Below the pieces are notes generated by a model that saw nothing but the letters and a program-made list of their open reading frames with translations, did not search any database and had not been told where the DNA came from. Position numbers and translations under genes: made by a program. 64,000 bases of DNA from Kurthia huakuii LAM0618. GTDB lineage: Bacteria > Bacillota > Bacilli > Bacillales_A > Planococcaceae. Location of the stretch: contig NZ_AYTB01000008.1 in assembly GCF_000505545.1 (NCBI RefSeq), positions 496,001-560,000 on the forward strand, written 5' to 3'. Positions 17,495 through 26,237 of this stretch are shown here, one piece after another (positions within the stretch are counted from its first letter, which is position 1; each line of letters opens with the position of its first letter).

Positions 17495-18595
17495 CTAGTG
17501 CTTTGGGTAAGCAATAATGCGTAAATCATTACCTACGAAATTCACAGTATCAAACTCAAAATCAATTGCTTCGCTCATCACTTGTACATCTGCGCCACCA
17601 ACCGGCGTAATGCTATGCGCACCACCTAACACTTTTGGTGCCATATAAATAATTGCTTTTTGTACAAGATTTTGTTGGAAAAACGATGCATGTACGCCCG
17701 CACCGCCTTCTACTAAAATATCGGTAATGCCTTCTTTATACAACGCTTCTAATGCTTGCTCTAAATCGACTGAACCATGCGTTGTAGCAACGCGTAAAAT
17801 GGTTACACCTTTTGCGGCAAGCGCCGTTTCACGTTGCTTTGAAGCGTCTATAGACGTCACAATTATCGTACGCGCATCGTCCGTTTGCACAACATGTGCT
17901 GTTAGCGGCGTTTGCAACTGACTATCTAACACGATGCGCACTGGATTTTTTCCTTCTTTCGATACGAGGCGCGTCGTCAATGACGGATTATCTGCTAATA
18001 CCGTACCAATACCAACAAGAATACCATCCATTTCGTGACGATACTCATGCACATCCTCACGCGCATCATCGCCAGTGACCCATTGTGAGTCGCCGGTCGC
18101 CGCCGCAATTTTACCATCCGCTGTCATCGCATATTTTGCGACGATATACGGCCGCGACGTTAACATATTATAAATAAAGCGCTCGTTTAATTTATACGCT
18201 TGCGCTTCCAATATGCCAACTTCCACTTCAATGCCCGCATCGCGTAACAATTGAATACCACGTCCTGCAACATCTGGATTCGGGTCCTTCATCGCAATAA
18301 CCACGCGTTTAACACCGGACTCTTTTACTAAGTTGGCACATGGTGGCGTTTTCCCGAAATGTGAGCAAGGCTCGAGCGTTACATACAATGTCGCATCCTT
18401 GGCATGATCGCCGGCCATACGAAATGCATGAACCTCTGCATGCGGCTCTCCGGCTTTGCGATGAAGCCCTGTTCCAACAATGACACCATTGTTAACAAGC
18501 ACCGCTCCAACCATTGGATTTGGATTTGTGTTCCCTCGTGCACTTGCTGCTAAATCAAGCGCTAGTTGCATATAATATTCATCGTTTTTCAACAT
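17495..18595 (-). CDS. ribD: Riboflavin biosynthesis deaminase/reductase RibD
   Basis: A bifunctional 366-residue enzyme: pyrimidine deaminase (1-145) with HAE (H52-A-E54) and the zinc cysteines C77/C86 (LEPCSHFGKTPPC), then the ribosylaminopyrimidine reductase (about 146-366) beginning at SRPYIVAKYAMTADGKIA. It does the second and third steps of riboflavin synthesis. It follows ribA by 20 bases. Unlike the usual ribD-ribE-ribBA-ribH operon, no riboflavin synthase (ribE) or lumazine synthase (ribH) follows, and no FMN riboswitch was found upstream. The start ATG at 18595 lies after a GGGGGAAC stretch that may serve as ribosome binding site. Confidence 0.93.
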   Translation of the reverse strand: MLKNDEYYMQLALDLAASARGNTNPNPMVGAVLVNNGVIVGTGLHRKAGEPHAEVHAFRMAGDHAKDATLYVTLEPCSHFGKTPPCANLVKESGVKRVVIAMKDPNPDVAGRGIQLLRDAGIEVEVGILEAQAYKLNERFIYNMLTSRPYIVAKYAMTADGKIAAATGDSQWVTGDDAREDVHEYRHEMDGILVGIGTVLADNPSLTTRLVSKEGKNPVRIVLDSQLQTPLTAHVVQTDDARTIIVTSIDASKQRETALAAKGVTILRVATTHGSVDLEQALEALYKEGITDILVEGGAGVHASFFQQNLVQKAIIYMAPKVLGGAHSITPVGGADVQVMSEAIDFEFDTVNFVGNDLRIIAYPKH

Positions 18596-18615
18596 TGTTC
18601 GTTCCCCCTAAATCG

Positions 18616-19338
18616 TTAGCGAATATGGCCTGATTTTTTACGCTTTGTTTCTAAATAAAAATGATTCGTATCATTTTCGCCACCCCACAGCGGTACATGT
18701 CCATGCGTTGACAAACCATGCGCTTCAAGAGCTGCTAATTTCTTTGGATTGTTCGTAATAAGTGTCACAGGTTTTTGACGTAATGTTTCGAGCACTTTTA
18801 ACGCTTCTTCATATGAACGCGTATCATCTTCAAATCTTAACGCGTGGTTCGCTTCGACGGTATCAAGACCTTCTTGCTGTAATAAATAAGCCATTGATTT
18901 TGAAAATAAGCCGATACCCCGTCCTTCATGATTTGCCAAATAGAAAATAGCACCTACACCATGCGCTACGATCATTTTCATCGATTCATGTAATTGATAA
19001 CCACAGTCACAACGTTGACTCCCAAAAATATCGCCAGTATGACAAATACTATGCATGCGCACTAATGCATCTTCAGATTGTTCAAAATCTCCGTATACAA
19101 GCACAGATGACTGTTGGCCAAATGCTAAATTCATTGTGTTTAAATGGTCAATAACATCTTCTTTCGACCACTCTTTATTAACGGTTGTCCAGCAATACCA
19201 TTTAAATGTCGCTTCAAACTCTCCTTGTTTGATTGGTAAGTTTACAGGACCTACTAGACAAACCTTTTCTGTCGTATTAAGCGGCACAAAAGTCATTTTT
19301 TCTTCAATCATGTGTAAAGTTGTTTGTGTCATTTCCAT
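18616..19338 (-). CDS. ribA: GTP cyclohydrolase II
   Basis: The first committed enzyme of riboflavin synthesis, 240 residues. Zinc cysteines C99, C110 and C112 (CHTGDIFGSQRCDCG), the catalytic HEGRGIGLFSK segment with Arg140, VEANHALRF and ITNNPKK are intact. It is stand-alone: the DHBP synthase domain (RibB) normally fused in Bacillales is missing, so RibB must be encoded elsewhere. The N-terminal 80 residues are divergent and longer than the minimal core. It is the first gene of a four-gene unit (ribA-ribD-monooxygenase-HAD) driven by a near-consensus promoter at 19387-19415 that overlaps an inverted repeat. Confidence 0.9.
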   Translation of the reverse strand: MEMTQTTLHMIEEKMTFVPLNTTEKVCLVGPVNLPIKQGEFEATFKWYCWTTVNKEWSKEDVIDHLNTMNLAFGQQSSVLVYGDFEQSEDALVRMHSICHTGDIFGSQRCDCGYQLHESMKMIVAHGVGAIFYLANHEGRGIGLFSKSMAYLLQQEGLDTVEANHALRFEDDTRSYEEALKVLETLRQKPVTLITNNPKKLAALEAHGLSTHGHVPLWGGENDTNHFYLETKRKKSGHIR

Positions 19339-19385
19339 ATGGCGTCGCTCTTTTCGTTTCAGTTTATTTGTTACTTTTCGTAACC

Positions 19386-19400
19386 TACTATATTGTAGTA
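19386..19400. promoter_or_regulatory. Inverted repeat overlapping the ribA -10
   Basis: TACTA-N5-TAGTA, a perfect 5-5-5 repeat covering the -10. It resembles the TACTATTTGTAAGTA operator of YodB-type (HxlR-family) thiol/quinone sensors; the regulator is not in the window. Confidence 0.45.
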
Positions 19401-19415
19401 AGTTTAAAATGTCAA
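19387..19415 (-). promoter_or_regulatory. Sigma-A promoter of the ribA operon
   Basis: Minus strand -35 TTGACA (perfect, 19415-19410), 17-base spacer, -10 TATAGT (19392-19387). Confidence 0.85.
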
Positions 19416-19504
19416 CTATTTCAATCTAAAAATAGTTTCATTCGATTTTTTTTCTAAAAACCTCTATACTGTACTGTATGTAAAAAAGAGAGAGGATGAT
19501 TGTT

Positions 19505-19903
19505 GTGGAATCTACTCCACATCATAAAATGTATCGCATTTATGCTCAAGGCACTATTGTTGTCCTTTTTAAAGGTGCCTTAACATCGTCAACTGACTTA
19601 GAAGAGGAATTGATTGTTTCAAATGGTACATTCGATATTGAATTGAAAATTAAAAATGCCTCAATCGTATCATCGGTTGCGCCCGATATGCTCAATCTAA
19701 CAGTTGAAACAATTTTTAGTTACACCGCTAAAGAGCCCTTATCAGCAAAGCAGCTTCATCAAATGCAATTATCCATTTTAAATGGCCAAAATATTATCAT
19801 CAAACCAAATACATTCCCATATGATACCCCCGTTGTATCAAGTAATATTTTCTGGGATTCGATGAGCTACCGCGAAGTTGAACGTTTAGATGCTTACCGC
19901 TAA
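19505..19903 (+). CDS. Hypothetical protein
   Basis: About 132 residues, no signal peptide or membrane segment, mixed alpha/beta composition, no motif I recognise. The N-terminal half reads as beta strands (MYRIYAQGTIVVLFKGAL), the C-terminal part is richer in polar residues and ends in WDSMSYREVERLDAYR. An ATG at 19496 directly abuts the AGAGAGG ribosome binding site; the GTG at 19505 has a proper 9-base gap and is preferred. A -10-like TATACT is at 19465-19470. It is single, divergent from ribA and convergent with recO, ended by a shared terminator. Codon use looks like its neighbours, so it is probably a real lineage-specific gene. Confidence 0.6.
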   Translation: MESTPHHKMYRIYAQGTIVVLFKGALTSSTDLEEELIVSNGTFDIELKIKNASIVSSVAPDMLNLTVETIFSYTAKEPLSAKQLHQMQLSILNGQNIIIKPNTFPYDTPVVSSNIFWDSMSYREVERLDAYR

Positions 19904-19909
19904 ACGACA

Positions 19910-19943
19910 AAAAAGAGCCTTCTGATGAGAGAAGGCTCTTTTT
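19910..19943. terminator. Bidirectional terminator
   Basis: AAAAAGAGCCTTCT, 6-base loop, AGAAGGCTCTTTTT; 14-bp perfect stem between convergent genes. It ends the phoH-to-recO operon. Confidence 0.93.
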
Positions 19944-19944
19944 C

Positions 19945-20715
19945 TTATTCCTCTGTTTGATCTTTAAATAGCAACGGCGTACGCTCTAATTGCTCGATAA
20001 ACTTTTTTGATTTAAAACGCATACCGGTTTGCTCTTCATAAATCGTCGACACAATATTTTTAATAAAACGTTTTGTTTCTTTTTTTAATGTTAATAAGCC
20101 TAGTTGTTCAATAGGCATCATATAAAACATACGAATTAATTTTAATTGTGTTGGTGTCAAACGAATAATATATGGGTCTTGCGCGAAACAACGGTGGCAT
20201 AAAAAGCCGCCGCTTGAAAATGAAAAAGCAAATTCGCCATCTGTTGCCCCGCAAGATGCGCATTGATGCAATGTTGGTTGAACTCCCGTGTACGGCAGCA
20301 TCTTCCATTCAACAAATAATGAAATCGCCTCTGGGTCGTACCCCTCTTCAATTGCATGTAGCGCTTGTAATAAAATCGTATATGCGTATTCATCAGGCTT
20401 ACCTTGCTCTGTTAAGCGATCGACTATTTCAACACAATAACTAGCATACGCTGTTGCGACAATATCCGTTTGAATATGGCGCATCGAATCAATTGCTTCA
20501 CCTTGCTGTAACGTTCCCATACCTCGCCCATGATGCACAATAAAAATGCCATGCATAAATGGCTGACAAATACCTGCAAGTCGGCTAGATGGCTTTTTTG
20601 CACCGCGCGCCATGGCTGCTACTTTTCCCGCTTCTCGCGTTAAAATCGTCACAACTTTATTCGATTCCCCGTACGGTTTTGTTTTTAAGACAATGCCTTC
20701 CCATTTATTCAGCAA
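19945..20715 (-). CDS. recO: DNA repair protein RecO
   Basis: RecO loads RecA on SSB-coated DNA with RecF and RecR. The 256-residue protein has the N-terminal OB fold (1-80, KWEGIVLKTKPYGESNKVVTILT), a helical middle, and a zinc-finger-like CASCG...CHRCF near residues 152-178. The frame opens at GTG 20724, but TTG at 20715 gives MLNKWEGIV, matching the B. subtilis start MLTKCEGIV, with AAGGGA 10 bases before. It is the last gene of the phoH-pgpH-ybeY-dgkA-era-recO operon and lies 17 bases after era; the small yqzL gene often found in between is absent. Confidence 0.93.
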   Translation of the reverse strand: MLNKWEGIVLKTKPYGESNKVVTILTREAGKVAAMARGAKKPSSRLAGICQPFMHGIFIVHHGRGMGTLQQGEAIDSMRHIQTDIVATAYASYCVEIVDRLTEQGKPDEYAYTILLQALHAIEEGYDPEAISLFVEWKMLPYTGVQPTLHQCASCGATDGEFAFSFSSGGFLCHRCFAQDPYIIRLTPTQLKLIRMFYMMPIEQLGLLTLKKETKRFIKNIVSTIYEEQTGMRFKSKKFIEQLERTPLLFKDQTEE

Positions 20716-20732
20716 TTGCCCCACTTCCCTTA

Positions 20733-21635
20733 TTAGTATTCATCATCACGGTAACCATAATCACGTAATTGTGAAGAACGGTCACGCCAATCTTTTTGAA
20801 CTTTTACCCATAATTCTAAATACACTTTTGAGCCTAATAAATTTTCAATATCTTTACGTGCACGCGTACCAATTTCTTTTAACATAGCGCCGCGCTTACC
20901 GATAATAATCCCTTTTTGTGAATCGCGCTCAACGATAACCGTTGCCATCACATGAACGCGGTCCTCATCTTCCTCACGACGAATCTTTTCGATTTCAACA
21001 GCAAGTGAATGTGGTACTTCATCGCGCGTTAAATGTAGTGCTTTTTCACGAATCAATTCCGCAATAATAAAACGTTCTGGGTGATCGGTTACTTGATCGG
21101 CTGGATAATATTGAGGACCTTCTGGTAAATATTTTTTAAGTGTTGTTAATAAATTATCGACGTTATTTCCTTGAAGAGCTGAAATTGGCACAATCTCCGC
21201 AAAATCAAACTCATCTTTATATTGATCAACAATTTTTAAGATTTCATCTGGATGAATCGTATCAATTTTATTAATAATTAAAAATACTGGCGTTTTCGTA
21301 CCTTTTAGCATATCGATGACATAACGGTCACCTGAACCTAATTTTTGTTGTGCATTAACCATAAACATAATTGCATCTACTTCACGCAATGCATTTTTTG
21401 ATACTTTTGACATGAATTCTCCTAGCTTATGCTTCGGTTTATGAATTCCAGGTGTATCAATAAAAATCATTTGCGCATCATCTTCTGTTAAGACGCCTTG
21501 CACTTTGTTACGCGTAGTTTGTGGTTTATCTGACATAATCGCAATTTTTTGTCCGATTACGCGATTTAAAAACGTTGATTTTCCAACGTTTGGGCGGCCA
21601 ATAATTGAGATAAAGCCTGATTTGAACTCTGACAT
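20733..21635 (-). CDS. era: GTPase Era
   Basis: An essential GTPase that helps 16S rRNA maturation and 30S assembly. In the 300-residue protein the G motifs are G1 GRPNVGKST (13-21), G3 DTPG, G4 NKID and G5 SAL; a C-terminal KH domain (about 205-290) with [11 protein letters not shown] binds the 3' end of 16S rRNA. The frame opens at 21686, but the ATG at 21635 has GGAGG upstream and gives the usual N-terminus. It lies 20 bases after dgkA; the cdd gene found between them in B. subtilis is missing. Confidence 0.96.
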   Translation of the reverse strand: MSEFKSGFISIIGRPNVGKSTFLNRVIGQKIAIMSDKPQTTRNKVQGVLTEDDAQMIFIDTPGIHKPKHKLGEFMSKVSKNALREVDAIMFMVNAQQKLGSGDRYVIDMLKGTKTPVFLIINKIDTIHPDEILKIVDQYKDEFDFAEIVPISALQGNNVDNLLTTLKKYLPEGPQYYPADQVTDHPERFIIAELIREKALHLTRDEVPHSLAVEIEKIRREEDEDRVHVMATVIVERDSQKGIIIGKRGAMLKEIGTRARKDIENLLGSKVYLELWVKVQKDWRDRSSQLRDYGYRDDEY

Positions 21636-21655
21636 AAAATAAATTCCTCCGTTGT

Positions 21656-22006
21656 TTAAAACCATTTTGGTAAAAAAATGATGCACGCAATACCGACGCT
21701 AGCAACAGCATAGATTAATACCGCACCAGCTGCTATATCTTTAGCAGCTTTGGCAAGTGGATGAATGTCTTGCGTTGCTAAATCGACGACACGCTCAATC
21801 GCACTATTCATCATTTCAAGCGCAAGCATACCGGCAATTAATAGTACAATGATGCACCACTCCATTGCTGATAAGCCTGTAAAAAAACTAACAGCTAAAA
21901 CAACAACAGCCGCGACAACATCGACGCGAAAGTTTTGTTCAGCTGCAGCTTGTTTCATTCCGCTTAGTGCATAGCGAAATGAACGTATAAATTTAGTGAC
22001 GTTCAT
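21656..22006 (-). CDS. dgkA: Undecaprenol/diacylglycerol kinase
   Basis: A small trimeric membrane kinase, 116 residues with three membrane segments. In Gram-positives it phosphorylates undecaprenol, feeding the lipid carrier used by peptidoglycan and by the exopolysaccharide genes at 43-52 kb. The catalytic signature [14 protein letters not shown] (about 70-83) is present. A longer frame from 22027 exists; I chose the ATG at 22006 because homology starts at [10 protein letters not shown]. It overlaps the end of ybeY by 14 bases and has no clear ribosome binding site, so it probably depends on translation of ybeY. Confidence 0.88.
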   Translation of the reverse strand: MNVTKFIRSFRYALSGMKQAAAEQNFRVDVVAAVVVLAVSFFTGLSAMEWCIIVLLIAGMLALEMMNSAIERVVDLATQDIHPLAKAAKDIAAGAVLIYAVASVGIACIIFLPKWF

Positions 22007-22478
22007 TCGTATCGCGTGATAAGCCATATGATTCTAAAATTTCATCTTGTTTACCAAACATGATTTTTTCATCTTCAGGAACCATATGGTCATAACCTAA
22101 AACGTGTAGTAAGCCATGTACAGCTAAAAATCCTAGTTCGCGTTCAAATGAATGCCCAAATTCTTCAGCTTGCTCACGCGTACGATCAATTGAAATAATG
22201 ACATCACCTAAAATACGTGGCATACCTTCTGCAATAATCGCTGTTTCACCTTCACCAAGTTCCTCTAGCGCAAATGAAATAACATCTGTTGGAGCATCTT
22301 TATGACGATACTCTTTGTTAATTTCATGAATAGCTTCATTCGTAACAAACGTCACTGATAATTCAGTACCATCTTCTACTTGCTCAATTTTCGCCGCATG
22401 TTGTAACAATCCTTCTACAAGTTCCAAATCCTGCGTTGTTATTTTTCCTGTTTCATCTAAAAAATCAATACTTAACAT
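21993..22478 (-). CDS. ybeY: Endoribonuclease YbeY (rRNA maturation factor)
   Basis: A 161-residue metalloprotein with the UPF0054 signature [11 protein letters not shown] near residues 123-133, whose three His bind zinc. It takes part in 16S rRNA 3' processing and ribosome quality control. It lies in the usual operon between pgpH and dgkA, 27 bases downstream of pgpH. The start ATG at 22478 has AGGAGG upstream. Confidence 0.95.
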   Translation of the reverse strand: MLSIDFLDETGKITTQDLELVEGLLQHAAKIEQVEDGTELSVTFVTNEAIHEINKEYRHKDAPTDVISFALEELGEGETAIIAEGMPRILGDVIISIDRTREQAEEFGHSFERELGFLAVHGLLHVLGYDHMVPEDEKIMFGKQDEILESYGLSRDTNERH

Positions 22479-22505
22479 ATGTGCCTCCTAAGCAATCCAT
22501 AAGTC

Positions 22506-24632
22506 TTATTCGTTTGGCTCTGGATATTCAATACGCGAATGGAATGTTCCATTCAATGTTTCACAGAACACTTGCTCAATTGTATGCAACTCTTGAATTG
22601 TTAAATCACATTCATCAAACTGGCCATCCTGCAACTTATCTTGCGCGATAGCATGGACTAAGTTTTTAATCTTCTCTGGTGTAGGTTCTTTCATCGAACG
22701 TACCGCAGCCTCTACACTATCAGCTACTGTTATAATAGCAATTTCTTTTGTTTGTGGCTTTGGTCCTGGATAACGATAGTCAGCTTCCTTCACAGTTGAA
22801 TCTTGTTGCTTCGCCTTATAATAGAAAAATTTTACCGCTGTTGTACCATGATGTTGCCGTGCAATATCAACGATTTCTTTCGGCATTTTATATTTTTCTA
22901 AAATACGCACACCATCTTCCGCATGAGCAATAATTATATCGCGAGATTTCTCTGGTGGCAAATGGTCATGCGGATTTAAGCCATTTGTTTGGTTTTCGAC
23001 GAAAAATCCCGGGCGTTTTGTTTTGCCAATATCATGATAATAACATCCTACACGAGCTAGTAAGCCATTTGCGCCTACCGCTTCACATGCCGCTTCTGCT
23101 AAATTAGCAACCATAACACTATGATGATACGTTCCTGGTGCTTCCATTAAAATCTTTTTCAATAATGGATGATTTGGACTTGATAATTCGATCAAGCGTA
23201 AGCTCGATAAAATGCCAAATGTCGTTTCAATAAATGGCAACGTACCAATTGTTAATGCTCCTGATAATAGCGCCGATACAAGTGCTGCTACTAAATAAAA
23301 GATAAGCTCTTTTCCGGTATATGTCGATTGCGTCATCAATAAATAAAATGCAATAAATAACATGTTAACAATTGCGACACCAAAGCTCGTCTGTAATACT
23401 TTCGAACGTTTTTCCATATTGCGTACAAAATAAAGTGAACTCATCCCACTCAAAATCATATACAATGCTACTTCCATTTGCATCACAGTAGAGTAACCTT
23501 CTTGGAAAATTAGACCGGCCGATAAACCAAGCATAATCGTTATTAATACAGCAATTCGCTCACCTACGAGCATACGTATAAGCATCGGTGCAAGCGCAGC
23601 TGGGAATAAAAAGCCAAGTAAAATATCAAACTCTCGGTCAACAATACCGAGCAATTCCATAAACCCTATGCTCACGATATAAATAATCGATACGATTAAT
23701 AAATTACGAATTTTATGTTCAACTTTCATCTTTTTCGCATTGTTAAAAATCATATAAAAAAAGATCATTTGAATCATGATTAATAAGCTAAGACCAATAT
23801 AAGGCTTTAGCGATTGATGCGCCGATAACATTCCCGTTACTTCTAATTGATGATACACATCGCGGTCGATTACTTCGCCTTCTTGCACGATAATTTGCCC
23901 TTGTAAAATACGAGTCGGATCAATACTATCACTCGCTTGCTGGCGTTTTTGGTCCGTTGCTTGTTGATCAAGTAATTCATTGGCCACCATCGCACCACGT
24001 GCAATACGAATGCTCACATTCATTAGATCTGTCGGAAATGAGTACGTTAAGCGAATAGAATTACCAATCGATTCTCGCTTTTCAGCAACATTGGTTTCGC
24101 GTACCGGTTCTTTTAAAACATTCGTTACTTTTTCTGCAACAGAGTCGCGTGCATTTTCTAATTCATTAGTAGACGCAGCTAATAGTACACGTAAATCTTC
24201 ATCGGTCATTTCAAGATTTAATTCTTTGCTATCCAATGATTTTTTTAATGTTGCAAGTTGTTTTTTTTGTTGTGCCTTTTTAGCCTTCGCAGAATCATTC
24301 GTGGCATCGATTTTTTTTGCATCGAGTGCATAATTATAAATAGAGCGTACAACCGATGCCTGGTTTTTCCCGACTTCTTCTGAATATGTATAGACCGGTT
24401 CCACGCTATCTGCAGCAGCTTGCCTATCTAGTTTTGTTTGTTCAACATCTTCTACCGTTTTTACCGCACGAATTGTTTCAGGTGAAACTTGAAATAATTT
24501 AACGTTATAGTGTTGCCCTTGAATATTGCTCATCATTAAAATGAACTGAACTATTCCAACAACACTCAGCACAGCAATTAATAAAAATCGAAATGGTAAT
24601 AATCGCTGGAGCCTTTGTATAATCGTTGTCAA
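22506..24632 (-). CDS. pgpH: Cyclic-di-AMP phosphodiesterase PgpH (7TM-HD)
   Basis: PgpH degrades the second messenger c-di-AMP. The roughly 708-residue protein has an N-terminal membrane segment, a 7TM-HDED extracellular domain (about 50-280), seven membrane helices (about 285-480) and a cytoplasmic HD domain with the metal motifs TYHHSVMVANLAE, YYHDIGK, IIAHAEDGV and RQHHGT. All expected His/Asp residues are present. The frame opens with GTG at 24641, but this overlaps the AAGGGGTGA ribosome binding site; the TTG at 24632 is better placed. Second gene of the phoH operon. Confidence 0.93.
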   Translation of the reverse strand: MTTIIQRLQRLLPFRFLLIAVLSVVGIVQFILMMSNIQGQHYNVKLFQVSPETIRAVKTVEDVEQTKLDRQAAADSVEPVYTYSEEVGKNQASVVRSIYNYALDAKKIDATNDSAKAKKAQQKKQLATLKKSLDSKELNLEMTDEDLRVLLAASTNELENARDSVAEKVTNVLKEPVRETNVAEKRESIGNSIRLTYSFPTDLMNVSIRIARGAMVANELLDQQATDQKRQQASDSIDPTRILQGQIIVQEGEVIDRDVYHQLEVTGMLSAHQSLKPYIGLSLLIMIQMIFFYMIFNNAKKMKVEHKIRNLLIVSIIYIVSIGFMELLGIVDREFDILLGFLFPAALAPMLIRMLVGERIAVLITIMLGLSAGLIFQEGYSTVMQMEVALYMILSGMSSLYFVRNMEKRSKVLQTSFGVAIVNMLFIAFYLLMTQSTYTGKELIFYLVAALVSALLSGALTIGTLPFIETTFGILSSLRLIELSSPNHPLLKKILMEAPGTYHHSVMVANLAEAACEAVGANGLLARVGCYYHDIGKTKRPGFFVENQTNGLNPHDHLPPEKSRDIIIAHAEDGVRILEKYKMPKEIVDIARQHHGTTAVKFFYYKAKQQDSTVKEADYRYPGPKPQTKEIAIITVADSVEAAVRSMKEPTPEKIKNLVHAIAQDKLQDGQFDECDLTIQELHTIEQVFCETLNGTFHSRIEYPEPNE

Positions 24633-24662
24633 TCGACTCACCCCTTTCTTACGAGCTATCGA

Positions 24663-25619
24663 CTATTGGTTTGTGTCGTATGCATTAATAATTTTTGCAA
24701 CGATTGGGTGACGAACGATATCTCCCGCTTCAAGTATTTGGAATGAAATTTCCTTAATTCCTTTTAGCATATGTTCCGCATGTGTCAAACCTGAAGCGAC
24801 ACCATTTGGTAAGTCGATTTGTGTTCTATCGCCTGTAATGACCATTTTTGAGCCAAAACCAAGGCGTGTTAAAAACATTTTCATTTGTGCCTTTGTTGTA
24901 TTTTGTGCTTCATCTAAGATTACAAAGGCATCATCAAGCGTACGACCACGCATATATGCTAGTGGTGCAATTTCAATCGTGCCACGTTCAATCATTCGCG
25001 TAGTTTGATCAAGACCTAACACATCATGTAACGAGTCGTATAATGGACGTAAATAAGGGTCTACCTTTTCTTTTAAATCCCCAGGTAAAAACCCTAATGA
25101 TTCCCCAGCTTCAACTGCAGGTCGCGTTAAAATAATACGTTTTACATGGCCATTTTTGAGCGCTTGAACGGCCATAACAACAGCTAAATACGTTTTACCG
25201 GTACCAGCTGGCCCAATTCCAAATACAAGGTCATGCTTTTGCATTGCTCGAATATATTGACGTTGCCCAATCGTTTTCGCGCGAATGGCACGCCCCTTTG
25301 TCGTATGTGCAATTGCTTCATTATATAGCTCTGCAAAATATTCAATTTTCCCTGTTTTTGCTAATTCCAACGCCGACACAACGTCGCGTTGATTGATATT
25401 AATGTTCTTACGAATGACCCGTAACAACTGATCAATAAGCGCAGCTGCGAGTTCTTTTTGCGCCTCGTCACCAATAATGTTAATCGTATCCCCTCGCGTA
25501 ATAATTTGTACCGCAAAAGCTTCTTCGATTAATTTCAAATTAGCATCAGATGTACCTAAAAGCATTACTGCTTCATTCGGGTCTTTTAATGATAGTTGAA
25601 TAGGTTGTTGTTCAGTCAT
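24663..25619 (-). CDS. phoH: PhoH family ATPase
   Basis: A 318-residue protein with an N-terminal KH-like part (about 10-75) and a P-loop ATPase core: Walker A GPAGTGKT (136-143), Walker B VILDEAQN, then the helicase-like GDRTQID. It is linked to RNA metabolism (often fused or adjacent to YbeY and RNases). The ATG at 25619 follows GAGGAG with a 7-base gap; the upstream in-frame TTG has none. First gene of the operon phoH-pgpH-ybeY-dgkA-era-recO. In spore formers yqfC and yqfD lie just upstream; they are absent here. Confidence 0.94.
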   Translation of the reverse strand: MTEQQPIQLSLKDPNEAVMLLGTSDANLKLIEEAFAVQIITRGDTINIIGDEAQKELAAALIDQLLRVIRKNININQRDVVSALELAKTGKIEYFAELYNEAIAHTTKGRAIRAKTIGQRQYIRAMQKHDLVFGIGPAGTGKTYLAVVMAVQALKNGHVKRIILTRPAVEAGESLGFLPGDLKEKVDPYLRPLYDSLHDVLGLDQTTRMIERGTIEIAPLAYMRGRTLDDAFVILDEAQNTTKAQMKMFLTRLGFGSKMVITGDRTQIDLPNGVASGLTHAEHMLKGIKEISFQILEAGDIVRHPIVAKIINAYDTNQ

Positions 25620-25659
25620 ATTCATTCTCCTCAATCAAGAATTGCCTAGCTTTAACTTT

Positions 25660-25688
25660 ACTGTAGCATTATCACTTCATTGGTGCAA
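25660..25688 (-). promoter_or_regulatory. Promoter of the phoH operon
   Basis: Minus strand -35 TTGCAC (25688-25683), 17-base spacer ending TGC, -10 TACAGT (25665-25660); extended -10. Confidence 0.55.
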
Positions 25689-25700
25689 AGTATTCCCATG

Positions 25701-25743
25701 AAAAAAAGAGAGTACTTCTTACTTCCTAGTACCCTCTTTTTTC
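25701..25743 (-). terminator. Terminator of the nfeD-floA operon
   Basis: Minus strand AAAAAAGAGGGTACT, 10-base loop, AGTACTCTCTTTTTT; directly after the downstream gene's stop. Confidence 0.9.
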
Positions 25744-25744
25744 G

Positions 25745-26224
25745 TTATTTACGCTTTGCTTTTGGTGGTGCTAATACTTCGGCCATTAACACCGCGCGTT
25801 TCACATCATTTTTAGAATGAAACAGTGGATGTTGTTTGGATGTTACGGGTTTTAGTCGTTCGTTGAGCATTTGATCCATCGATTTCACATGTACTCTTTT
25901 TGATGGAGTTTGCTCTAGAGCATGATGTACCGTATGCTCGAATGCATCGATGTGTGCTTTATCGTGCGGTTGTTGCGCTAATTGCTCTGCACGCTTCTTT
26001 GCTTGTTGCGCCACTTTTTTTGCTTGCTCTTGGCGTTTTGATAGCGGCTTTGTTTCTTGCTCAATATCATTCATTTTGTCTTTCATTTGTTGCATTAAAT
26101 CTTCTAAACGATTCGGCTTATCCGCTGTTGTCGGTCGTTTTTTTTTCGATTTTCCCTCACCTTTTTTACCTGAAAAAAAATACCCAATAAGCGAGATAAT
26201 AATAAAAATAATGAGTCCTTCCAT
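25745..26224 (-). CDS. Hypothetical membrane-anchored coiled protein
   Basis: 159 residues: one N-terminal membrane helix (about 2-17, GLIIFIIISLIGYFF), then a basic linker (GKKGEGKSKKKRP) and a long Lys/Gln/Glu-rich helical region (about 35-90) likely to form a coiled coil. The basic linker after the helix places the rest in the cytoplasm. Family not recognised. It is the last gene of the nfeD-floA operon, 13 bases after floA, with AAGGGGG before its ATG. In B. subtilis the same slot after floA holds yqfB, which is also small and uncharacterised; the two are not clearly homologous. A role in floA-linked membrane domains is a guess from context. Confidence 0.65.
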   Translation of the reverse strand: MEGLIIFIIISLIGYFFSGKKGEGKSKKKRPTTADKPNRLEDLMQQMKDKMNDIEQETKPLSKRQEQAKKVAQQAKKRAEQLAQQPHDKAHIDAFEHTVHHALEQTPSKRVHVKSMDQMLNERLKPVTSKQHPLFHSKNDVKRAVLMAEVLAPPKAKRK

Positions 26225-26237
26225 ACGCTAGACCCCC

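Noticed and set aside
19339-19495. FMN riboswitch before ribA
   Set aside because: The interval is too short and lacks the conserved RFN sequence blocks; only a promoter and an inverted repeat are seen.
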